Below, one piece after another: positions 1 through 5,393 of a DNA stretch of 7,133 bases. Both the position numbers and the translations under genes were made by a program. Origin of the DNA: Acidimicrobiia bacterium (lineage in GTDB: Bacteria > Actinomycetota > Acidimicrobiia > IMCC26256 > BP-133); assembly GCA_025923175.1 (NCBI GenBank), contig JAICGL010000203.1, forward strand, positions 1 through 7,133, read 5' to 3'. Under the pieces are notes generated by a model. It was not told the origin of the DNA and ran no database searches. It saw only the letters and a program-made list of their open reading frames with translations. The first letter of the stretch is position 1. Each line of letters starts with the position of its first letter.

Positions 1-2
1 AA

Positions 3-101
3 CCCCCCTCGGCGGAAAAGGCGCGCGGCGACTCCACCACCTCTGAAAGGCCCCGCACTATCCGCTCGAGTGCCGCTGGTCGGCTGGACCTCCTCCTGTA
101 G
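3..101 (+). CDS. C-terminal end of an upstream protein, possibly hook-length control protein FliK (partial)
   Basis: A reading frame enters from the left edge and ends at TAG (99-101), 15 bases before the flgD start. It gives 32 residues, polar and Ser/Thr/Arg-rich at first and ending in GRLDLLL. FliK proteins measure hook length and switch export specificity, and they often end in a short hydrophobic strand of the type (L/V)D(V/L)x(V/L). FliK is also the usual neighbour upstream of flgD in this gene order. Both points fit, but 32 residues of a poorly conserved tail cannot prove the identity. A second frame is open from base 1 to a TGA at 118-120; it is Arg/Pro-rich and overlaps the flgD start, so I prefer the frame described here. 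Confidence 0.4.
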   Translation, partial: PPSAEKARGDSTTSERPRTIRSSAAGRLDLLL

Positions 102-104
102 CAG

Positions 105-111
105 AAAGGGA
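105..111 (+). promoter_or_regulatory. Ribosome binding site deciding the TTG start of flgD
   Basis: The purine run AAAGGGA lies 5 bases before TTG at 117, normal Shine-Dalgarno spacing. No ATG or GTG lies at a suitable distance in this frame. The next in-frame candidates (GTG at 132, ATG at 144) have no comparable purine run upstream. Confidence 0.6.
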
Positions 112-116
112 CGCAG

Positions 117-557
117 TTGAGCATCGATGCAGTGCGTCTGGCGATGGACATCACGCCCCCGCCGGTCACCGGGACGACCGACGGCGCCACCGGCCAGACC
201 GACCCCCAGACCATCGGGAAGGACATGTTCCTCAAGCTCCTGGTGGCCCAGCTCAAGTACCAGAACCCCATGGAGCCGGTCGACAGCTCCCAGTTCATGG
301 CCCAGACGGCGCAGTTCACCATGGTCGAGAAGCTCCAGGCCATGGCCGCCCAGACCGACGCCCTGGTCGCCGGCGAGGCGTCGCAGCGGGCCGCCGGTCT
401 GCTCGGCCGGCAGGTGAGCTACGTCGACGTCGAGGGTGCCACCCAGACCGGTGTCGTCACCGGCACCCGCTTCGGCTCCGACGGGCCCGTCCTCCTTATC
501 GGTGCCACCGAACTTTCCCTCAACGACGTCCGCGAAGTCGCCCTCGTCACCCCCTAA
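117..557 (+). CDS. flgD: Flagellar hook assembly scaffold protein FlgD (short form)
   Basis: FlgD is exported and sits at the tip of the growing hook, where it lets FlgE subunits assemble; it is later displaced. The protein has 146 residues. A flexible Pro/Thr/Gly-rich leader (about 1-32) precedes the conserved FlgD N-terminal block at about 35-75, which contains FLKLLVAQLKYQNP, then PVDSSQFMAQTAQF and VEKLQ. A small beta-rich domain follows (about 95-143, LLGRQVSYVDVEG onward). The Ig-like domain of the enterobacterial protein (about 230 residues) is missing; the short Bacillus-type FlgD has a similar length, so this is not a truncation. The start is TTG at 117, supported by AAAGGGA. The flgE gene follows after 25 bases, presumably on the same transcript. 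Identity is very secure from the N-terminal block. Confidence 0.95.
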   Translation: MSIDAVRLAMDITPPPVTGTTDGATGQTDPQTIGKDMFLKLLVAQLKYQNPMEPVDSSQFMAQTAQFTMVEKLQAMAAQTDALVAGEASQRAAGLLGRQVSYVDVEGATQTGVVTGTRFGSDGPVLLIGATELSLNDVREVALVTP

Positions 558-572
558 GACAAGCAACAAGAA

Positions 573-578
573 AGAGGA
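573..578 (+). promoter_or_regulatory. Ribosome binding site deciding the ATG start of flgE
   Basis: AGAGGA sits 4 bases before ATG at 583, inside an A-rich purine stretch (about 561-579) that stands out in this GC-rich sequence. The frame is open upstream as far as 436, inside flgD, but the conserved FlgE N-terminus begins exactly at 583, so the site fixes the start. A strong, unstructured site suits the high copy number of hook protein. Confidence 0.7.
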
Positions 579-582
579 ACGC

Positions 583-1851
583 ATGCTCCGCTCGATGTTC
601 TCGGGGGTCTCCGGACTCCGCAGTCACCAGACGATGATGGACGTGATCGGCAACAACATCGCCAACGTCAACACGGTGGGCTACAAGGCGGGTACCACCG
701 TCTTTCAGGACCTGCTGAGCCAGGCCATCCGGGGTGCAGGTGTTCCCGACGACTCCGCGACCGGCGCCGGAGGCACCAACCCGGCCCAGGTCGGTCTGGG
801 CGTGACGATCACCGGGATCTCCAACAACTTCACCCAGGGTGCGTCCCAGCTGACCGGCCGGGCCACCGACCTGTCGATCCAGGGCGACGGGTTCTTCGTC
901 GTGCGGGACAACGGCGAGCAGCTCTACACCCGGGCCGGCTCACTCAACTTCGACGCCCTCGGCCGGCTGACCACCGCCGACGGATCCATCCTGCAGGGCT
1001 GGACGGCCGACGCCACCGGGACCATCAACCCCAACGCGGCGGTGGGCGACCTCTCGATGCCGCTGGGCCAGAGCACCGCTCCGACGGTGACCGGCAACGT
1101 CCGCCTGGGCGGCAACCTCCCGGCCGATGCCGCCATCGGTACCGAGATCGTGACCTCGCTCACCGTCTACGACATGCAGGGCATGCCGATCGACGCCACC
1201 TTCACGTTCGAGAAGACGGGGGCCGACGCCTGGACCGTGACGGCCACGATGCCCGACACGACCACGCAGGCGCCGGTCACCGTGGGGACGGCCAACCTCG
1301 TGTGGGACCCGACCGCCACGCCCCCGGCCTTCAACCCGGCGCCGTCCCTGACGCTCAGCCCGACGGCAGCCACCGGCTCGTGGGCCGCCGGCACCATCGA
1401 CGTGGACTTCGGTGCGGTCGGCGACGCCACGGCGCTGCGCCAGTTCGCCGGCCAGTCGAGCGTGGCCGCTCTCTCCCAGGACGGTTCTGCCCTCGGAACG
1501 CTGCAGTCGTTCACCATCGGCGGCGACGGCGTCGTCACCGGCGTCTTCTCCAACGGGCGCACCCGGCCCATCGGCCAGATCGCCCTGGCCGGGTTCTCCA
1601 ACGCCTCGGGCCTCGAGAAGACGGGCAACTCGCTCTACCGGGCCAGCGTCAACTCCGGCCTGCCCCAGATCGGCCAGGCCGGAAGCGGCGGCCGCGGCAC
1701 CCTCTCGGGCAGCACGCTCGAGATGAGCAACGTCGACCTCGCCCAGGAGTTCACCAACCTGATCATCGCCCAGCGTGGCTTCCAGGCGAACTCCCGGGTC
1801 ATCACCGCATCGGACGAACTGCTCCAAGACCTCGTCAACCTGAAGCGCTAA
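583..1851 (+). CDS. flgE: Flagellar hook protein FlgE
   Basis: FlgE polymerises into the hook, the flexible joint between the rod and the filament. The protein has 422 residues. The N-terminal rod/hook motif covers about 1-36 (FSGVSGLRSHQ, then IGNNIANVNTVGYKA), typical of axial proteins that form the D0 helix. Residues about 92-125 (ATDLSIQGDGFFVV, then YTRAGSLNFD) form the conserved start of D1. Residues about 150-310 are the variable, surface-exposed D2 region, rich in Thr, Ala and Asp. The C-terminal block at about 330-422 contains FSNASGLEKTGNSLY and then SNVDLAQEFTNLIIAQRGFQ, the matching D0 helix. There is no signal peptide, as expected for type III export, and no cysteine. Length is close to the enterobacterial protein (about 400) and longer than Bacillus FlgE. 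The same frame is open from 436, but the extra 49 codons lie in flgD and are Pro/Ser-rich noise. Confidence 0.97.
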   Translation: MLRSMFSGVSGLRSHQTMMDVIGNNIANVNTVGYKAGTTVFQDLLSQAIRGAGVPDDSATGAGGTNPAQVGLGVTITGISNNFTQGASQLTGRATDLSIQGDGFFVVRDNGEQLYTRAGSLNFDALGRLTTADGSILQGWTADATGTINPNAAVGDLSMPLGQSTAPTVTGNVRLGGNLPADAAIGTEIVTSLTVYDMQGMPIDATFTFEKTGADAWTVTATMPDTTTQAPVTVGTANLVWDPTATPPAFNPAPSLTLSPTAATGSWAAGTIDVDFGAVGDATALRQFAGQSSVAALSQDGSALGTLQSFTIGGDGVVTGVFSNGRTRPIGQIALAGFSNASGLEKTGNSLYRASVNSGLPQIGQAGSGGRGTLSGSTLEMSNVDLAQEFTNLIIAQRGFQANSRVITASDELLQDLVNLKR

Positions 1852-1863
1852 CCCCCGGGCGGC

Positions 1864-1896
1864 CCTCAGGTCGGCTCCGGGCGAGCCGATCTGAGG
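1864..1896 (+). terminator. Strong stem-loop after flgE; possible partial terminator or mRNA-stability element
   Basis: The left arm CCTCAGGTCGGCTC (1864-1877) pairs with GAGCCGATCTGAGG (1883-1896) through 13 Watson-Crick pairs plus one G-U pair, around the 5-base loop CGGGC. It starts 12 bases after the flgE stop. No T-tract follows (the next bases are AGCCGTCAGGG), so it is not a classical intrinsic terminator. U-less hairpins have been proposed as terminators in high-GC actinobacteria, and such stems can also protect the 3' end of a highly expressed upstream message. It lies in the widest intergenic gap here, between the hook genes and the motor genes. The pairing is visible; the function is inferred. 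Confidence 0.45.
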
Positions 1897-1948
1897 AGCC
1901 GTCAGGGAGCCATGGACCGGCAGAGCCTGAACCTCCAAGGACGGAGCG

Positions 1949-2236
1949 ATGATCATCCTGACCCGTTTGAACGGCGAGCAGTTTGCCATCAACTGCGATC
2001 TGGTGGAGCGCGTCGACGCCCACCCCAACACCGTGCTCACGCTCGTCGACGCCACGAAGTACATCGTGGCCGAGAGCCTGACCGAGGTGGTCGAGCGCGT
2101 CCGGGACTTCCGGGCCAGCGTTCTCGTGCGCAGCGCCGAGCTGCAGCACCACCTTCCGGCAGATGCCAACACTGCAGGCCGCCAGCCCGCCGCGGTGTCC
2201 TCCCTGCGGCTCGTCAACGAGCCGGAAGAGGGCTGA
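1949..2236 (+). CDS. flbD: FlbD/SwrD-family flagellar motor protein
   Basis: This 95-residue protein starts MIILTRLNGEQFAINCDLVE and continues with HPNTVLTLVDATKYIVAESL, the conserved pattern of the small FlbD family (SwrD in Bacillus). In Bacillus subtilis SwrD raises flagellar motor power, probably through the stators, which fits the position directly before motA. It should not be confused with the Caulobacter NtrC-like regulator also called FlbD. Family members are usually about 60-75 residues. The conserved part here ends near residue 62 and is followed by about 33 extra residues, Ala/Glu-rich and without Cys or Trp. There is no signal peptide or membrane segment, so it is cytoplasmic. 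AAGGA (1937-1941) lies 7 bases before the ATG. The stop is 3 bases from the motA start, so translation is probably coupled. Confidence 0.9.
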   Translation: MIILTRLNGEQFAINCDLVERVDAHPNTVLTLVDATKYIVAESLTEVVERVRDFRASVLVRSAELQHHLPADANTAGRQPAAVSSLRLVNEPEEG

Positions 2237-2239
2237 CAC

Positions 2240-3016
2240 ATGGATCCGGGAACCCTCATCGGGATCGGCCTCGCCTTCGCCGCTGTCTTCGGCTCCATGA
2301 TCATGGAGGGCGGCAACCCGGCGTCGATCCTCCTGCCACCCGCCCTCATGCTCGTCTTCGTCGGGACCTTCGGTGTGGCCCTGGCCTGTGGCCTCCTCAA
2401 GGACGCGACCGGCGCCCTCGCCGCCGTCAAGACCGCGCTCATGGGCAAGAAGCACTCCGCCGACGAGACAGTCACCACCCTCGTCTCCTTCGCCGAGCGG
2501 GCCCGCCGGGAAGGACTCCTCGCACTCGAGGAGATGGCCAAGTCGGTCGACGATCCCTTCATGCGCAAGGGGATCGAGCTCGCCGTCGACGGCACCGACC
2601 CCGACGAGCTGCGCGACATCATGGAAGCCGAGATCGCATCGAAGAAGGCGGCCGACAAGGCGGGGGCCAAGTTCTTCAACGACATGGGGGGCTTCGCCCC
2701 GACACTGGGCATCATCGGAACGGTCCTCGGTCTGATCCACGTGCTGGAGAACCTCTCCGAGCCGGAGAAGCTGGGCCATCTCATCGCCGGCGCCTTCGTG
2801 GCCACGCTGTGGGGCGTCCTCTCGGCCAACGTGCTGTGGCTGCCGATCGGCAACAAGCTGAAGCGGGTCGGCGAGATTGAAGCTCACCACATGCAGCTGG
2901 TGATGGAAGGCGTGCTCGCCGTCCAGGCCGGCGCCAACCCCCGTGTCATCGAGCAGAAGCTGCTGTCGTTCCTCCCGGTCGCCGAGCGGCCCGAGAGCAC
3001 CGAGAAAGCCGCCTAG
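2240..3016 (+). CDS. motA: Flagellar motor stator protein MotA
   Basis: MotA forms the ring of the inner-membrane stator around MotB and pushes on the C-ring when ions pass. The protein has 258 residues, close to Bacillus MotA. Four membrane segments are visible at about 3-22, 30-52, 148-170 and 181-203, with a large cytoplasmic loop between the second and third. The loop contains ERARREGLLALEE; by alignment from memory Arg89 and Glu97 match the rotor-contacting Arg90 and Glu98 of E. coli MotA. Pro154 (in GGFAPTLGIIGTVLG) and Pro202 (in LWLPIGNKL) match the conserved Pro173 and Pro222. GGAAGAGGG inside the end of flbD (2224-2232) serves as ribosome binding site, 7 bases before the ATG. The motB gene starts 3 bases after the stop. 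Whether the motor uses protons or sodium cannot be read safely from this sequence. Confidence 0.96.
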   Translation: MDPGTLIGIGLAFAAVFGSMIMEGGNPASILLPPALMLVFVGTFGVALACGLLKDATGALAAVKTALMGKKHSADETVTTLVSFAERARREGLLALEEMAKSVDDPFMRKGIELAVDGTDPDELRDIMEAEIASKKAADKAGAKFFNDMGGFAPTLGIIGTVLGLIHVLENLSEPEKLGHLIAGAFVATLWGVLSANVLWLPIGNKLKRVGEIEAHHMQLVMEGVLAVQAGANPRVIEQKLLSFLPVAERPESTEKAA

Positions 3017-3019
3017 CTC

Positions 3020-3952
3020 ATGGCCAACGCCGCTGCGAAGAACCATCGCCGCTCTCGGCTCCACGAGGAACACGAGGAGCATGTCAACCACGAGCGCTGG
3101 CTGATCACCTACGCCGACATGATCACCCTGCTCATGGTGCTGTTCATCGTGCTCTACTCCATCTCCCAGGTCGACCTGGCCAAGTTCCGCCGCCTGAAGG
3201 AAGGCGTGGCCGGCGGGTTCGGCGGGCCGGCCGCCGCCGGAGCCCTCTCGGGCGGGGCGGGCCCCCTCGAAGGCGGCGGCGGCGTCTTCGATGCCGGTCT
3301 TGAAGGCACTTCGGTGCAGGCCGCGCAGGCGGCGCTGGCCGACGCCCAGGCCCGCGCCGCCGGTGCCCGCCAGCAGCGGTCCGTCCTCCAGGGAGCCCAG
3401 CGGGAGATCCAGCGCAGCCTCGACAAGGAAGGGCTGGGAGCGACCGTCAAGTTCCGGCTGGAGGCGCGCGGGCTCGTCGTGACCATCGTCAGCGACCGCG
3501 TCCTCTTCGAGCCGGGCCAGGCCGACCTGCGGCATGAAGGCCGCGAGGTGGTCGACAAACTGGCGGCCGCCATCGTCCGTTTGCCCAACAAGCTGGGGGT
3601 GGAAGGGCACACCGACAACGTCCCGATCTCGGGCCGTTATGCATCGAACTGGGAGTTGTCGACCGCCCGGGCGACCACCGTGCTCCGGGAGCTGATCGAG
3701 CGCCACGGAATCTCCCCGTCCCGCCTCTCGGCCGCCGGTTACGCCGACGAGCGTCCGCTCGCCACCAACGACACCGTCGACGGCCGTGCCGCCAACCGGC
3801 GGGTGGAACTCGTCATCCTGGCCGACGTGGCGGCCGCTCTGACCCAGATCACGGCCGGTGCCGACCCTCCGGTCGGTGAGGTAACCACAGGTGTCGACTA
3901 TGCGGACGAGCTGAACGGCACCACGACCCACGCCCCGGAAGGACACGACTGA
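3020..3952 (+). CDS. motB: Flagellar motor stator protein MotB
   Basis: MotB anchors the stator to peptidoglycan and carries the ion-binding aspartate. The protein has 310 residues. A charged cytoplasmic N-terminus rich in His, Glu and Arg (1-26) leads into one membrane helix (about 27-48, WLITYADMITLLMVLF), where Asp33 corresponds to the essential Asp32 of E. coli MotB. A Gly/Ala-rich periplasmic linker (about 62-95) and an Ala/Gln/Arg-rich helical part (about 97-135) precede the OmpA-like peptidoglycan-binding domain (about 160-268), with FEPGQADL, GHTDNVPISGRYASNWELS and AGYADERP followed by NRRVEL. About 40 residues rich in Thr, Asp and Gly follow that domain. Only a weak purine stretch (GAGAAAG, 3002-3008) precedes the ATG, at 11 bases, so expression probably depends on coupling to motA, 3 bases upstream. 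Confidence 0.96.
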   Translation: MANAAAKNHRRSRLHEEHEEHVNHERWLITYADMITLLMVLFIVLYSISQVDLAKFRRLKEGVAGGFGGPAAAGALSGGAGPLEGGGGVFDAGLEGTSVQAAQAALADAQARAAGARQQRSVLQGAQREIQRSLDKEGLGATVKFRLEARGLVVTIVSDRVLFEPGQADLRHEGREVVDKLAAAIVRLPNKLGVEGHTDNVPISGRYASNWELSTARATTVLRELIERHGISPSRLSAAGYADERPLATNDTVDGRAANRRVELVILADVAAALTQITAGADPPVGEVTTGVDYADELNGTTTHAPEGHD

Positions 3953-3953
3953 G

Positions 3954-4442
3954 ATGGCGAAGAAGAAGGCCGAAGGCGACGAAGCCAAGGGCGGGAAGGG
4001 CAAGACCTTCGCCATCTACGCCCTGGCAGCCATCGGTGTCCTCGGAGGGCTGAAGGGGTTCGTGCTCGGCGGCGGCAAGGCCTCCGCCGAGTCGGCCGGC
4101 GTCTCGACGACCACCACGACGAAACCCGGTCCGATCGTCACGCTCGCTCCTATCACCGTGAACATCACCGGCGACCGGTTCCTCAAGGTCGGGCTCGGCT
4201 TGCAGCTCTGGGGCAAGCACTCTGAGGGCGGCGGCCACGGCGCTCCCGACTCCGACGACCCGACCAAGGGTTACGCCCGGGCGCTCGACCTCACCATCGA
4301 GACGTTCGGCGGCCACTCCTACGAGGAACTCTCGACGCCCGAAGGGCGCAAGAAGGCCAAGGAGGAACTCGTCGAGAAGCTGAAGCACGCCTACCACGAA
4401 GAGGTAGAAGGGGTGTACTTCACTGAATTCGTGATGCAGTAG
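3954..4442 (+). CDS. fliL: Flagellar basal body-associated protein FliL
   Basis: FliL is a single-pass inner-membrane protein whose periplasmic domain rings the stator and supports its activity. The protein has 162 residues. A Lys-rich cytoplasmic N-terminus (1-17) and one membrane helix (about 18-40) are followed by a Ser/Thr linker containing five Thr in a row (52-56), then the FliL domain from about 60 to the end. The domain has the expected strand ITVNITGDRFLKVGLGLQL and the diagnostic C-terminus GVYFTEFVMQ. A Gly/His/Asp-rich loop (about 87-106) interrupts the domain between its first long strand and the following ALDLTIE helix. GGAAGGA (3937-3943) lies 10 bases before the ATG, and the motB stop is 1 base away. 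The position right after the stator genes agrees with the role. Confidence 0.92.
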   Translation: MAKKKAEGDEAKGGKGKTFAIYALAAIGVLGGLKGFVLGGGKASAESAGVSTTTTTKPGPIVTLAPITVNITGDRFLKVGLGLQLWGKHSEGGGHGAPDSDDPTKGYARALDLTIETFGGHSYEELSTPEGRKKAKEELVEKLKHAYHEEVEGVYFTEFVMQ

Positions 4443-4458
4443 CGCCGATTCTGTCTCA

Positions 4459-4474
4459 GGTCCCCTGGGGGACC
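4459..4474 (+). promoter_or_regulatory. Inverted repeat in the fliL-fliM gap that covers the only G-rich site before fliM
   Basis: GGTCCCC (4459-4465) and GGGGACC (4468-4474) are perfect inverted repeats separated by 2 bases; as RNA they could form a 6-pair stem with a CTGG loop. The GGGGGA run (4467-4472), the only clear purine-rich candidate upstream of fliM, is inside the right arm and 18 bases from the ATG. The palindrome TCGATCGA (4476-4483) follows at once. It may be a weak attenuator or a translation-control hairpin. A chance palindrome in GC-rich DNA is also possible. Confidence 0.3.
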
Positions 4475-4490
4475 GTCGATCGATGGATTC

Positions 4491-5393
4491 ATGCCGTCCC
4501 CGAGCGCCACTCCGGTGGCCTACGACTTCCGCCGACCCAACAAGTTCACGCGGGAGCACGTCCGCGCCCTGCAGATCGCCAGCGAGACCTTTGCCCGGCA
4601 GTTCACCACGGTGCTGTCGACGACGCTGCGCACGGTCTCCCAGGTGCAGGCCAAAGGCATCCACCAGCTGACCTACGACGAGTACATCCGGGACGTCCCC
4701 AACCCGACGTACCTGGCCATACTCTCGCTTGCACCGTTGGCGGGAGCGTCGATCTTCCACCTCCCGCTGCCGGTCGTGATGACCGCGGTCGATCGTCTTC
4801 TCGGCGGCCCGGGAGCGGGCCCGGCGCTCCACCGGCCGTTGACCGAAATCGAGCAGTCGTTGATGCGCGACCTGCTCGGACGGGTGCTGCGCGAGCTGGC
4901 CTACGCCTTCGAATCGCTGACGGCGCTCGAGCCGACGGTGCTCCACCAGGAGTCGAATCCCCAGTTCGCCCAGATCGGCTCGCCCAGCGACATGGTCATC
5001 GTCTTCGTCTACGACCTGCGGATCGGCGGGCAGGCCGGCGAGGCAACGCTGTGCGTCCCCTTCGCCTCGCTGCAGCCGGTTCTCGACGAGGTCGCCGCCA
5101 ACTCGCTGCTAGCCGGCCGGGTCGAGGCCGACGCCGAGTCGGTGCGCGAATCCCTGGCCGGGAGGATGGGCGCCGCGCCGGTCACGGTCAGCGTGAGCTT
5201 CCCGGCCGTCACCCTCGCCCTGTCAGAGATCGTCGATCTCCGGCCGGGCGACGTGCTGCCGCTGGAGCACCGAGTGGACGCACCGCTCGAGGTGTCGGTC
5301 GGCGGCCTGCCCCGCTTCGCCGCCCGCCCCGGGCGCCGCGGGAAGCGCCTCGCCTGCGTGATCACGTCCGTTGCTGCCAAGGAGACCGCATGA
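4491..5393 (+). CDS. fliM: Flagellar motor switch protein FliM, lacking the usual N-terminal CheY-binding segment
   Basis: FliM forms the middle of the cytoplasmic C-ring and normally receives phosphorylated CheY to reverse rotation. The protein has 300 residues. The core starts almost at once with YDFRRPNKFTREHVRALQ (11-28), followed by ETFARQFTTVLSTTLR, the CheC-like middle domain (about 35-215, with RLLGGPG at 102-108 and PLTEIEQSLMRDLLGRVL), and a C-terminal SpoA/FliN-like domain (about 225-295, LSEIVDLRPGDVLPL). Typical FliM is about 330 residues and begins with an LSQxEIDALL motif that binds CheY-P; here only 10 residues precede the core and the motif is absent. No ATG, GTG or TTG lies in frame between the fliL stop at 4440 and 4491, so a longer form is unlikely. 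The last bases overlap the fliN start (ATGA, 5390-5393). Confidence 0.93.
   Translation: MPSPSATPVAYDFRRPNKFTREHVRALQIASETFARQFTTVLSTTLRTVSQVQAKGIHQLTYDEYIRDVPNPTYLAILSLAPLAGASIFHLPLPVVMTAVDRLLGGPGAGPALHRPLTEIEQSLMRDLLGRVLRELAYAFESLTALEPTVLHQESNPQFAQIGSPSDMVIVFVYDLRIGGQAGEATLCVPFASLQPVLDEVAANSLLAGRVEADAESVRESLAGRMGAAPVTVSVSFPAVTLALSEIVDLRPGDVLPLEHRVDAPLEVSVGGLPRFAARPGRRGKRLACVITSVAAKETA

Noticed and set aside
1885..1893. GCCGATCT in the flgE-flbD gap as a sigma-28 -10 element
   Set aside because: No TAAA-like -35 at the right distance (TCAG is there), and the bases are better explained as the right arm of the stem-loop.
940..2856. Long open frame on the minus strand (638 codons) across flgE, flbD and motA
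   Set aside because: Its codons are the antisense of well-recognised genes, it is Arg/Gly/Ser-rich, shows no domain, and spans several gene borders. Such open frames are expected in GC-rich DNA.
1912..2880. Plus-strand frame of 322 codons starting in the flgE-flbD gap
   Set aside because: It runs out of frame through flbD and most of motA and is extremely Arg-rich, a typical shifted-frame product. No Shine-Dalgarno fits its ATG better than the one for flbD.
1835..4015. Even longer minus-strand frame (726 codons) across flbD, motA and motB
   Set aside because: Same reason: low-complexity Gly/Val/Asp/Arg-rich translation, no recognisable domain, lies opposite three secure genes.
4424..4452. 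Possible sigma-28 promoter before fliM (TGAA, 16-base spacer, GCCGATTC)
   Set aside because: The -10 part matches 6 of 8 bases of the usual GCCGATAA, but the -35 part is poor, the spacer is one base long, and it overlaps the end of fliL. A chance match is likely in this composition.
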